A stretch of 64,000 bases of DNA, taken from the NCBI RefSeq assembly GCF_021431925.1, contig NZ_CP090371.1, positions 2,356,001 to 2,420,000 of the forward strand, written 5' to 3'. Below are positions 49,828 to 59,092 of the stretch, piece after piece. The position numbers and the translations under genes were made by a program. Below the pieces are notes generated by a model that was given only the letters and a program-made list of their open reading frames with translations, ran no database searches and had not been told where the DNA came from. The stretch's first letter is position 1. Every line of letters starts with the position of its first letter. The DNA is from Halobaculum sp. CBA1158 (GTDB lineage: Archaea; Halobacteriota; Halobacteria; Halobacteriales; Haloferacaceae).

Positions 49828-52800
49828 ATGGTCGAACTCGAGGATATCACTACTCTCCCCGGATTCGGTCCCTCCAAAGTGGATAACTTCCGGGACGCAG
49901 GCTACCGATCTCTCGAGGATCTGCGCGGAATCACGTGGGACGAACTGGGCGAGATCAACGGGATCAAATCCGCCGCGAAGCGGCGCGCCCTCCTCAACTT
50001 CTTGGAGGAACACGACCTCAGAGAGACCCCCGAGACCGAGGAGAACTACGAACGGTTCCGATCGCTCCTCGAGGAGCTGTTTCAGTTCGAGAGCGCCGAC
50101 CTCGACTTCGGCGTGTACCGGATACTGAACGCGAGGCGGGATCGGATCGAGGAGTTCCTCGACGAGGAACTTGAACGGACGGTGAAAGCGGAACTCGACG
50201 CGTTTCGAGCGGCCGAACGGGGACCGGCACGGGAGCGACTCGATGCAGTCGTGGACCGAATCGCGGAGGACTTTCCGCAGTGGTTGGACGAGAACGGGAC
50301 CGTCGACGAGACCGCACTCCCCGAGGACCCACAGGGGATCGCCGAAGAGCGGATGAACGCCTATCTGGAGGCGAAAGCCGAGGCGGAACGGGCCGAGATC
50401 GGCGAGCGGACGGAGGCCGCGATCTATCAGGACCTCTATCGGTTCTTCAATCGCTACTACGAGGACGGCGACTTCGTCCCCCAGCGTCGCGCCGCGAACC
50501 AGGAGAAGTACGCCATCCCCTACAACGGCGAGGAGGTCAAACTCCATTGGGCCAACAGGGATCAGTACCTCGTCAAGACGGGCGAACGGTTCAGCGACTA
50601 CAGGTTCCGGGAGGACTCCTACGAGGTCGAGTTCTCGCTGCACGACGCGTCCGTCGAACCGAGCAACAGGAAGGGCGACGAGCGGTACTTCGTCCTCCGG
50701 GCCGAGACGCCGGTCGAACAGGACGGCCGTCGGCTCACGGTCCACTTCGAGTACCGACCGCTCCGGGACGACGACTACGACGACTACGACCTCTCGGAGG
50801 GGTCCCGCACGAAGGCGCGAGATCTCCAAGCGAGGATCGAGACCCGGATCCTCTCGGGAGTTAGCTCCCAACTCGAGGGCGTCCTCGATCGAGAAACCGA
50901 CGACGCGTACAGCGACAGCACCGTCCTCCAGAAACACCTGCGAAACTACCGGACGAGAAACGAGGAGGACTACTTCATCCACAAGGACCTCCGGGGGTTC
51001 CTCGAGCGGGAACTCGACTTCTACCTGAAAAACGAGGTATTCTCCTGGAGGGAACTGACCGACGACACGGGCGAGATACCTGCCCACGTCCGCGCGAGGA
51101 TCGAGGCGATCGAGAACATCGCCGGCGAGATACTCGAGTTCGTCTCCGAGATAGAGGAGTTCCAGAAACGGCTGTACGAGAAGAAGAAGTTCGTCGTCGA
51201 CACCGAATACTGTGTCACGCTGGACAACGTTCCCGAGGAACTCTACCCCGAGATCCTCGAGAACGAGGGACAACTGAACGAGTGGGAGTCCCTCTTCGGA
51301 GTCGAACGGGAGGATGGGATGACCGAGGACGACCTACGGGAACGGCACGGACTGGTCCTCGATACGAAACACTTCGACGAGGAGTTCCGATACGCCGTTC
51401 TGTCGAGCTTCGACGACATCGCCGAGCGAACGGACGGAATCGCGGTCAACGGCGAGAACTTCCAGGCGCTACGGCTGCTCGAGGCGACGTTCGAGGACCA
51501 GGTAGACTCCGTCTACATCGACCCGCCCTACAACACGGGCGAGGACGATTTCGTGTTCAAGGACGACTTCGCCGACTCCAGCTGGTTGTCCATGATGAAC
51601 GATAGGCTCGACCTCGGGTTCGATCTGATGAAGCCCTCGGGAACGCTCCTTTGCCACATCGACGAACACGAGCTGTCCGAGCTCCATCGACTCCTCACGG
51701 AGAACTACGGGGAGGAGAACAACCTCGGAGAGATCGTCTGGAACAAGCGAAACCCGAAGGGGGACGCCGGAGGGGTGGCCACGCAGCACGAGTACGTCTT
51801 CTCGTGGACGAACAGCATCGAGGAGTTCAAATCCGCGAACGGTTTCGTCCGCCTGAAGGAGAACGCCGAGGCGATGCGGAACAAGGCGGACTCGCTGTTC
51901 GACGCCGTACAGCGGTCGGAGATCACGCTCGAGGAGGCGAACTCGAGGTACCAAGACTGGATACGGAACAACGAGAGCCTCAGCGGGGGAGAACGAGCGT
52001 ACAAGTACATCGACGAGGAGGGGCGTATCTACCGGCCCACCTCGATGGCGTGGCCGAACAAGAACGATCCCCCCGACGACTACAGGTCCGACCTCGTTCA
52101 TCCGAAGACCGGAGAACCCTGTAAGAAACCGAAGAGAGGCTGGCGATTCCCGTCCGACTCGTTAGCGGAGATGCAGGAGGGGACGCTGCGAGAGCGGGCG
52201 GATCACCTGATCAAAGGCGAGATCGTCTTCGGCCACGACCACACCACGATACCGAACAGGAAAACGCTCCTGGAAGGGAACGTCGTGGAGAACCTCCCCT
52301 CTGTGCTCTCGTACGGAGGAAGCGCGGACGCGCTCTTTACCGGGTTGGGACTGACGTTCGACGACAATCCGAAGCCGTTGGAGATAAGCAAGCGACTCCT
52401 GGAGCCCGCGCTGCTGTTATCGGACCCGGACCACACCGTCGAGAACCCCCTCGTGTTGGACTTCTTCGCGGGGTCCGGGACGACCGGCGACACCGCGATA
52501 ACCCTCGAACGGGAGTTCGACACGGACATCGATTACATCCTGGTGGAGATGGGCGACCACTTCGATGAGGTCCTCCTGCCGAGGATCAAAAAGCGGGTGT
52601 TCTCCTCGACCTGGACGGACGGCGTCCCGCAGACCGAGGACTCGATCGGACACGTCGTTCGCTATCACCGGCTGGAGAGCTACGACGACACGCTCGATAA
52701 CTTGGACGTGGACGAGGGACAAGCCAGCATCGACTCGTTCACGCCGAACACCCTGGAGTACCTGCTCAGGTTCGGCGTCGACGGTCCGTCCCTCCTCGAC

Positions 52801-53169
52801 CTTGCCGGACTCAAAGACCCGTTCGACTACGAGATAGACGTCCGGAACGGTGACGAGTCCAGGACCGAACGGATCGACCTAGTCGAGACGTTCAACTACT
52901 TGCTCGGATTGCGGGTCGAAACGGTCCGGACCTTCGAGGAACACGGCCGGAAATACAGAGTGGTGAACGGGCAGACGGACGGCAAATCGGCCGTGATCGT
53001 CTGGCGACCCGTGAGCGAGGACGACGGGGCGGACTTCTTCGAGGCCGAGCGAGCGTTCCTGAACGCGACCGTCCTCGACGACGAGGACCTCGTGTACGTC
53101 AACTACGACTGTGCGGTAGCGGACGCCAAGTCCATCGAGAACGCGTTCCAGAACAGGATGTGGGACTGA
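49828..53169 (+). CDS. Type III-like site-specific DNA methyltransferase (Mod) with HhH head
   Basis: 1113 residues. Residues 1-60 form a helix-hairpin-helix domain (LPGFGPSKVDNFRDAGY; ...EINGIKSAAKRR), a DNA-backbone-binding unit not standard in Mod proteins. The methylase core is in the order DPPYNTG (565-571), a target-recognition stretch of about 300 residues, then FFAGSGTTG (879-887), so it is beta-class, as in N6-adenine Mod subunits of type III systems. A long helical segment (residues 70-560) lies before it. Codons use AGG and AGA more often than neighbouring genes, and the GC is lower, pointing to lateral transfer. It abuts the helicase-nuclease gene with no gap (53169/53170). Confidence 0.85.
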   Translation: MVELEDITTLPGFGPSKVDNFRDAGYRSLEDLRGITWDELGEINGIKSAAKRRALLNFLEEHDLRETPETEENYERFRSLLEELFQFESADLDFGVYRILNARRDRIEEFLDEELERTVKAELDAFRAAERGPARERLDAVVDRIAEDFPQWLDENGTVDETALPEDPQGIAEERMNAYLEAKAEAERAEIGERTEAAIYQDLYRFFNRYYEDGDFVPQRRAANQEKYAIPYNGEEVKLHWANRDQYLVKTGERFSDYRFREDSYEVEFSLHDASVEPSNRKGDERYFVLRAETPVEQDGRRLTVHFEYRPLRDDDYDDYDLSEGSRTKARDLQARIETRILSGVSSQLEGVLDRETDDAYSDSTVLQKHLRNYRTRNEEDYFIHKDLRGFLERELDFYLKNEVFSWRELTDDTGEIPAHVRARIEAIENIAGEILEFVSEIEEFQKRLYEKKKFVVDTEYCVTLDNVPEELYPEILENEGQLNEWESLFGVEREDGMTEDDLRERHGLVLDTKHFDEEFRYAVLSSFDDIAERTDGIAVNGENFQALRLLEATFEDQVDSVYIDPPYNTGEDDFVFKDDFADSSWLSMMNDRLDLGFDLMKPSGTLLCHIDEHELSELHRLLTENYGEENNLGEIVWNKRNPKGDAGGVATQHEYVFSWTNSIEEFKSANGFVRLKENAEAMRNKADSLFDAVQRSEITLEEANSRYQDWIRNNESLSGGERAYKYIDEEGRIYRPTSMAWPNKNDPPDDYRSDLVHPKTGEPCKKPKRGWRFPSDSLAEMQEGTLRERADHLIKGEIVFGHDHTTIPNRKTLLEGNVVENLPSVLSYGGSADALFTGLGLTFDDNPKPLEISKRLLEPALLLSDPDHTVENPLVLDFFAGSGTTGDTAITLEREFDTDIDYILVEMGDHFDEVLLPRIKKRVFSSTWTDGVPQTEDSIGHVVRYHRLESYDDTLDNLDVDEGQASIDSFTPNTLEYLLRFGVDGPSLLDLAGLKDPFDYEIDVRNGDESRTERIDLVETFNYLLGLRVETVRTFEEHGRKYRVVNGQTDGKSAVIVWRPVSEDDGADFFEAERAFLNATVLDDEDLVYVNYDCAVADAKSIENAFQNRMWD

Positions 53170-56100
53170 ATGGAGGACTTCGAGGAGAAACTCGTCGTCG
53201 TCGAGTACCTCCACGACACGTTCGGCGCGGACAGCTTCGAGGACTTCCGCGACGCCCTGAACGAGGTCGAAGAGGGGTTCAAAGCCGACAATCGAAGCCG
53301 GTTCAAGGAGCGCCTGATCTCGGAGCTGGATCCGACTGACTGGCTCCGGGAGCGGATGGACGAGTACGACCAAAACGTCGGCGAGTACGAACGCAGACTG
53401 AACGAGAACAGGGACGACGCCATCCAGTTGAAGTACTACCAGTACCTCTCGCTGCTCTTCGCCGAGATATACCTCGACCTCTACTACAACTACCGAGAGA
53501 AGCTCGAGCGGGAGCTCGGAGGAGTGATCGAGGACAAGCGAACCGAATTGGATGCCGAGGACCTCTATCCGCTCGACGAGGGAAACCTCGGCAGGATCGC
53601 CTACTGGATGGCGACCGGTTCGGGGAAGACACTGATAATGCATGCCAACCTCTGGCAGTTCCACCGCTACGCCGATCAGGAACCGGAGAACGTCCTCCTC
53701 ATCACGCCCAACAGCGGACTCACCGAGCAACACCTGACCGAGTTCGAGGAGAGCGGTATCGACGCCGAGGCGTTCGGGACCGACGGCGTTCATACCGAGG
53801 ACCTCGGATACGCCGGCGATTCGTCCTCGGTACCCACGGTCGGGGTCCTGGACATCCACAAACTGCGGGAGGAGGGGGGTGAGAAGACGTTCCCAGTAGA
53901 TCTGTTCGAGGGAGACAATCTGGTGTTCGTCGACGAGGGGCACAAGGGCGCACAGGGAGACACGCACATCGACTACCGGGAACGGGTCATCGGGGATGAC
54001 GGCTTCTCCTTCGAGTACAGCGCGACCTTCGGGCAGGCGCTCAGCTCCATCGACAACGAACAGCTACAGAACCGATACGTGAAGTCGATCCTGTTCGATT
54101 ACTCCTTCCGGAACTTCCACGTCGACGGGTTCGGCAAGGAGTACGACATTTTGAACCTGGCGGACGACGACCGAACGCGTCGGGACAAATACCTCACGGC
54201 GAATCTGCTCTCCTTCTACGAGCAGAAGAAGTACTTCACGGAGAACACGGCGAGGCTCGAGGAGTTCAACCTGGAGGACCCGCTCTGGATCTTCGTCGGC
54301 CAGACGGTGAACGCGGTTCGCGGCCGTGAACTGACCCGGGAGGACAAGGTATCGGACGTCGAGGAGGTCGTCAGATTCCTCGACCGGGTTCTCGGTGAGC
54401 CCGAGGCCGTCATCGGCGAGATAGACGACATCCTCTCCGGGTCGGAGTTCCTCGACGAGAACGGAACGCCGCTGTTCGAGGACAGATTCGGGTATCTCAA
54501 ATCGGCGGCTGTCACGCCCGAGGAGATGTATCGGGAGATGATGGATCTCGTCTTCAACGCCGCCGCCGACGCCGAACTGAACGTCGTCCGCCTGAACGAC
54601 GCCGACGGCGAGATAGGACTCCGCGTCGGCCGAACCGAGCACTACTTCGGACTCATCAACATCGGGAAGGGGACGACGAGACGGTTCGTCGATCGCATCG
54701 AGGAGAACACGGACATCGCCGTCGAGAAACAGGAGTTCAGGGGATCGGTCTTCTCGGAACTGAACGAGGGGGACTCCGACATCAACGTCCTGATCGGCGC
54801 AAAGCGGTTTACCGAAGGCTGGGACAGCTATCGGGTCGCCAGCATGGGGCTCCTGGGCGTCGGCCGTACCGAGGGCGCGGAGATCATCCAGATATTCGGG
54901 AGAGGAATCAGACTCCGCGGGAAGGACCACTCGCTCAAGCGGACGTCCTACCTCGGTCTCCCGGAGTCCGAAGTCCCCGACGGGATCGAGATCCTCGAAC
55001 GGCTCAACGTGTTCGGCATCAAGGCGGACTACATCAAGGAGTTCGAGGAGCAACTCGAGAAGGAGAACATCCCCGCCGGCTTCGTCACCAAGTCGCTCCG
55101 GACCGATGTCGACGCGGACCTCCTCGATGGAGACCTGAAGGTCCCCCGGAAAACGGACGAGGCAACGTACGCGGAGGAGACGGTTACCTCGCTACGCGTC
55201 TCGGAAGCCCACGGACCGATCGTCGATCTCTATCCCGAAGTTCAGACGCTCCGGAGCGACTCCTCGATCGGCCTCTCCGAGGAGAAAAACAGGGTGACGA
55301 GCGCGGAGTTGCACACCGAGGTCGTAGACTGGGACCGGATGCTCGTCGACATGGTCGAGTACAAGCGGCGCAAGGGGTACTCCAACCTGATCGTGAACGA
55401 GTCCGCCCTCCGATCGGTCGTCCTGAACGACGAGTTCGGTCTGTACTGCCCGGAACGGCGACTGAATTCGGATACCCCCGTCGAACGAAAAGAGCAGACC
55501 GAGGAGATCGTCAGGATCGTTCTCCGCAGCTACATCGACAACCTCTACGCCGCAGAGAAGTCCGACTGGGAGGACCGACGCCGGGAGTATCAGCGCCTGG
55601 CTGCCGACGACCCCGAGTTGAACTTCGATCTGAACTTCCGGGTCCCCGACGACGATGACCTCGTCGCGGAGGTGACCGAACTGATCGACGACGCGACGGC
55701 TACTGACAACGAGTATACGCTCGGCTTCGATCGGAGCCTCTATCGACCCCTCTTGATCAAGGAGCGAATCGAGGACAGGGACCCCGAGACCCGTCTCCGA
55801 GCGCCGGCGGAATCTCTCAACGAGGACGAACGGCGACTCGTCGAACGGTTGGAGGCCCTCTGCAGGCGGGGGACGATTTCCGAGGACACGGTCTATCTCT
55901 TGAGAAATCCCAGCGGTCGAGGGATCGGATTCGAACAGGGCGGCTACCCCGACTTCCTCCTCTGGGTCAAGACCGGGACCGAACAGAAACTGATCTTCCT
56001 CGATCCGCACGGGATGATATGGGAACCCGCCGCCGTCGAGAACGCGGACAAAGTGAAACTCAGCGAGCGCATCGACGGCCTGGAAGAGCGCCTCGACGAC

Positions 56101-56280
56101 CCGACCGTCGAGATGCACTCGTACGTCATCTCGGTCACCGACGAGGAGACGCTCGCCGAGCGGTTCGAGGACTTCAGCGTGGAACACTACGAACGGAACA
56201 ACGTCTACCTGCAGAACACGAAAGGAGGGCGGGGCTACGTGGAGCGAATCCTCCTCGACGCCGGTGTGACGCTCGAATAG
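53170..56280 (+). CDS. Type III-like restriction helicase-nuclease (Res)
   Basis: 1036 residues. SF2 helicase motifs: ATGSGKT (Walker A, 148-154), motif II as DEGH (255-258), motif III SATF, motif VI region QIFGRGIRLRG. A C-terminal nuclease-like site has P927-D928 (GYPDFLLW) and D945-P-H-G (IFLDPHG), a PD-(D/E)xK-like pattern in which the usual Lys is replaced by His947. Such DPHG variants occur in helicase-nucleases of restriction systems; activity must be tested. It partners the Mod gene and should cut unmethylated invading DNA after translocation. The stop of Mod and the ATG are adjacent. Confidence 0.83.
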   Translation: MEDFEEKLVVVEYLHDTFGADSFEDFRDALNEVEEGFKADNRSRFKERLISELDPTDWLRERMDEYDQNVGEYERRLNENRDDAIQLKYYQYLSLLFAEIYLDLYYNYREKLERELGGVIEDKRTELDAEDLYPLDEGNLGRIAYWMATGSGKTLIMHANLWQFHRYADQEPENVLLITPNSGLTEQHLTEFEESGIDAEAFGTDGVHTEDLGYAGDSSSVPTVGVLDIHKLREEGGEKTFPVDLFEGDNLVFVDEGHKGAQGDTHIDYRERVIGDDGFSFEYSATFGQALSSIDNEQLQNRYVKSILFDYSFRNFHVDGFGKEYDILNLADDDRTRRDKYLTANLLSFYEQKKYFTENTARLEEFNLEDPLWIFVGQTVNAVRGRELTREDKVSDVEEVVRFLDRVLGEPEAVIGEIDDILSGSEFLDENGTPLFEDRFGYLKSAAVTPEEMYREMMDLVFNAAADAELNVVRLNDADGEIGLRVGRTEHYFGLINIGKGTTRRFVDRIEENTDIAVEKQEFRGSVFSELNEGDSDINVLIGAKRFTEGWDSYRVASMGLLGVGRTEGAEIIQIFGRGIRLRGKDHSLKRTSYLGLPESEVPDGIEILERLNVFGIKADYIKEFEEQLEKENIPAGFVTKSLRTDVDADLLDGDLKVPRKTDEATYAEETVTSLRVSEAHGPIVDLYPEVQTLRSDSSIGLSEEKNRVTSAELHTEVVDWDRMLVDMVEYKRRKGYSNLIVNESALRSVVLNDEFGLYCPERRLNSDTPVERKEQTEEIVRIVLRSYIDNLYAAEKSDWEDRRREYQRLAADDPELNFDLNFRVPDDDDLVAEVTELIDDATATDNEYTLGFDRSLYRPLLIKERIEDRDPETRLRAPAESLNEDERRLVERLEALCRRGTISEDTVYLLRNPSGRGIGFEQGGYPDFLLWVKTGTEQKLIFLDPHGMIWEPAAVENADKVKLSERIDGLEERLDDPTVEMHSYVISVTDEETLAERFEDFSVEHYERNNVYLQNTKGGRGYVERILLDAGVTLE

Positions 56281-56399
56281 GCGAGGGTTCGATACCTCCG
56301 TTGGGGTCCGTCCCGGTCGACCCCGCACCGCACCGTGCTCGCGACCGGCACGTCGCCGGCGACACTACGACTAAGTCCGTCGATCGTCAAGCGGACACG

Positions 56400-57542
56400 A
56401 TGGCCACGGAGTCCCGGGACGCGGAACAGTACTTCGCTGACCTCTATCGGCTCGCGATCGCCGACGACCTGACGCTCGAGGAGAAGATCGACCGCGCGAT
56501 CGCGGTCGGCTGTGAGCGCCTCGGCGTCGAGAACGGCGTGCTCTCGTACACGGGCGACGGCGACTACGAGGTCGTCGAGTCGACGATCGGGGAGGGCGTC
56601 TACGCTCCGGGCGGTCGAAGCGACCTCGACACCACGTGGTGTCGTCACGTGACGGAGTCGCGCGAGTCGCTCGGGTTCGCGGACGTGTCGGAGTCGGCGT
56701 ACGCCGACGACGTGGCGCGGGAGGCGACCGGCCTCGCATGCTACATCGGCGCGCCGGTCGTCGTCGACAACGAGACGTACGGCACGCTGTGTTTCTCCGG
56801 CGACGACCCGCGGGAGACGGCGTTCACCGAGACCGAACGGCGATTCGTCCGCCTGCTCGCGCGGTGGGTGTCGTACGAGCTCGAACGCGACAGACACCAC
56901 CGCGAGCTGCGCGAGCAGAACGAGCGCCTCGACGAGTTCGTCGGCATCGTCGCTCACGACCTCCGCAACCCCATCTCGACGGTCCGGGGGTACGCCGACC
57001 TCGCGCTGGAGTCGGCCGAGGGCGAGCAGGCCGAACACCTCGAGCGCATCCGGCGGGCGGCCGAGCGGATGGAGGGGTTGGTCACCGACCTCCTCGCGCT
57101 CGCGCGCGACGGGGGCGGCGTGGGCGAGCGCGAGCCCGTCGAACTGACGGCGGTCGCCCGCGACGCGTGGGCGTTCTTCGAGAGCGACGACGCCGAGTTG
57201 CGCCTCGAGACGGACGCGACGGTGTACGCGAACCGCTCACGGCTCCAGCAACTGTTCGAGAACGCCTTCCGGAACGCCGTCGAACACGGCGGTCCCTCAG
57301 TCACCGTCACCGTGCGCGACGTCGACGGCGGCTTCGCCATCGAGGACGACGGACCCGGGCTCCCGGCGGAGATCGCGCGGACGCTGTTCACCTCCGGGTC
57401 CGAGCGCACCGAGAGGATCGGCCTCGGCCTGTCGATCATCGAGCGCGTCGTCGGCGGTCACGAGTGGGACGCGACCGTCCGAAGCGACGACGGCGGAACC
57501 GTCCTCGAGTTCGTCGGCGTCGAACGCGTCCCCGCCGGGTAG
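56400..57542 (+). CDS. GAF-domain sensor histidine kinase
   Basis: 380 residues. Residues about 10-165 are a GAF domain with cysteines (Cys38, Cys81, Cys114, Cys131), residues about 175-240 the HisKA dimerisation helix with His186 in VAHDLRNP, and the rest an HATPase domain (FENAFRNAVEHGG, EDDGPGLPAEI, IGLGLSI). It autophosphorylates on His186 in response to a signal in GAF. No membrane helix; no response regulator nearby. A CTAAGTC box lies 24 bases before the ATG. The 119-base gap after the Res gene has a few Cs and no gene. Confidence 0.92.
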   Translation: MATESRDAEQYFADLYRLAIADDLTLEEKIDRAIAVGCERLGVENGVLSYTGDGDYEVVESTIGEGVYAPGGRSDLDTTWCRHVTESRESLGFADVSESAYADDVAREATGLACYIGAPVVVDNETYGTLCFSGDDPRETAFTETERRFVRLLARWVSYELERDRHHRELREQNERLDEFVGIVAHDLRNPISTVRGYADLALESAEGEQAEHLERIRRAAERMEGLVTDLLALARDGGGVGEREPVELTAVARDAWAFFESDDAELRLETDATVYANRSRLQQLFENAFRNAVEHGGPSVTVTVRDVDGGFAIEDDGPGLPAEIARTLFTSGSERTERIGLGLSIIERVVGGHEWDATVRSDDGGTVLEFVGVERVPAG

Positions 57543-57699
57543 GCGACCCTTCGTGCGACGGGCGGTGTGACGGGACCGCGTCCCGTCCTCCCGGCGCGTC
57601 CGCTCGCCGGCCGAGTCGCGAAAGAACCGATCGTTCGCTTCGCCGCTGATCCGACGGCGGGTCCCTGTTCCGCTCGTCGCGGCCGTCGCCGTCAGTCGG

Positions 57700-58827
57700 T
57701 CACACGTCCCCGGTCTCCGTCTCGGTGGACGTTTCGGTCTCGTTGGCCGCGGGCGTCTCCGTGGCGGTCGGCGGCGGCGACTCGGTCCCGTCGTCCGGCG
57801 TCTCCGTGGCGTCGTCCGACGGGGACTCCGTCCCGTTGTCCATGGGCGTCTCGGTCTCGTTGTCCATCGGCGTCTCAGTCTCGTTATCGTCCGCCGGCTC
57901 CCGCTCACTCGGGAGCGTCACGTCGGTCGTCGCATCGGCGACCAGCGAGACCTGGAAGGGCTCCCCGTCGGGCGCGGTGTCGTCCGCGCTCGGCGTCTCG
58001 GTCTCGTTGTCCATGGGTGTCTCAGTCTGGTTGTCGTCGGCGGGCGGCGTCTCAGTCTCGTTGTCCATCGGCGTCTCGGTCTCGTTGCCGACGGAGTCGT
58101 TCTCGTCAGCGTCCGCACCGAAGTAGCCGATCGCGTACGCGGTGTACGCCGAGCCCTCGTCGAGCGACACGTCGACGGTGTCGACGACCTCGCCGTCGTT
58201 ATCGGCGGTGGCCGCGCGGATCTCGAGGGTGTAGTCGCCCGCGGGCACGGTCACGTAGTCGGTGACGGTGCCGTAGGTGACGTTCTCGGCGATGACGGTG
58301 CCTCCCTCGGTGACGATGTCGACCTCGGGGGCGTCCGGCGAGAGGTGCGCGACCGCGACGGCGGCGTCGCCCTCGGCGGGCGTGAGCGCGTCGTCACGGA
58401 CGAACAGCGGCGAGAACGGAACGGTCGCGTTCTCGCCCACCTCGCCGCTGGCGGCGACGGTCGTCACCGCCCGCGACTCTACGGTGATGTTCGCCTCGTA
58501 GACGACCTCGTCGGTCCCGGCCGCCGAGATGGTCAGCCGGTAGTCGCCGCTCTCGATCTGGAGGTACTCGGAGTCGTTGCCGAAGCCGAGGTCGCTCACG
58601 ACCGTCTCGTTGTCGAGCGACACGTTGACCGCCGGCGCGTCCGGCGAAGCGTGGACGACTCGGAGGTACGCCGTCTCCTGCGTCACCGGCTCGGCCGGCT
58701 CGTCGTCCGCCTGCGCGGTGGTCTGTGCGGGCCCAGCGACGCCGCCGAGGGTCGCCCCGCTCGCGAGGACGCTCCCCACGAGTATCAACGCGAGCGCTAC
58801 TGCGAGTGTTCCTGTTGGATATCGCAT
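57700..58827 (-). CDS. DUF4397 surface protein with NETETPMD repeats
   Basis: 375 residues from ATG 58827. An N-terminal signal-like helix (MRYPTGTLAVALALILVGSVLASGA) is followed by two DUF4397 modules (VVHASPDAPAVNVSLDN... ; VAHLSPDAPEVDIV...) and a long tail rich in N-E-T-E-T-P repeats, split by an unrelated strand near residue 285. The tail should be extracellular and glycosylated at NxT sites. Function is unknown. The GTG three bases before the ATG is also possible. It shares its promoter element with the gene at 59093-60226. Confidence 0.82.
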   Translation of the reverse strand: MRYPTGTLAVALALILVGSVLASGATLGGVAGPAQTTAQADDEPAEPVTQETAYLRVVHASPDAPAVNVSLDNETVVSDLGFGNDSEYLQIESGDYRLTISAAGTDEVVYEANITVESRAVTTVAASGEVGENATVPFSPLFVRDDALTPAEGDAAVAVAHLSPDAPEVDIVTEGGTVIAENVTYGTVTDYVTVPAGDYTLEIRAATADNDGEVVDTVDVSLDEGSAYTAYAIGYFGADADENDSVGNETETPMDNETETPPADDNQTETPMDNETETPSADDTAPDGEPFQVSLVADATTDVTLPSEREPADDNETETPMDNETETPMDNGTESPSDDATETPDDGTESPPPTATETPAANETETSTETETGDV

Positions 58828-58856
58828 CACGCCAGTAGGCCACGTGAGCGATGAGG

Positions 58857-58866
58857 TTTGTTATGC
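58857..58866 (-). promoter_or_regulatory. GCATAACAAA promoter element
   Basis: Minus-strand GCATAACAAA, 30 bases from the ATG at 58827. The identical decamer occurs 29 bases before the next DUF4397 gene (60255-60264), so both are likely transcribed under the same factor. Confidence 0.6.
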
Positions 58867-59092
58867 ACCGACGGGCGGTTTCGGGCGCTGTCGCCGGCGT
58901 TTCGGCACGCTCGTAACGCTGTCGTACCCGGCCGTCCCGTGGGGCCGTCAGTCGACCCCCGATCCCGGTGCAGTCTGCGAGTAAGGAGTCAACCGGCGTC
59001 GAAACGACGAACTTCGAACGAGTAGTCCGTCGATTCGGGAGTCGAACTCCCCGGCACCTCCCGGCCGTAGGCGAGTCGTTCCCGCCGACTGA

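Noticed and set aside
49456-56280. BREX, DISARM or another multi-gene defence island
   Set aside because: Only the methylase and helicase-nuclease are present. No PglZ, BrxC, DrmB or similar partner lies on either side.
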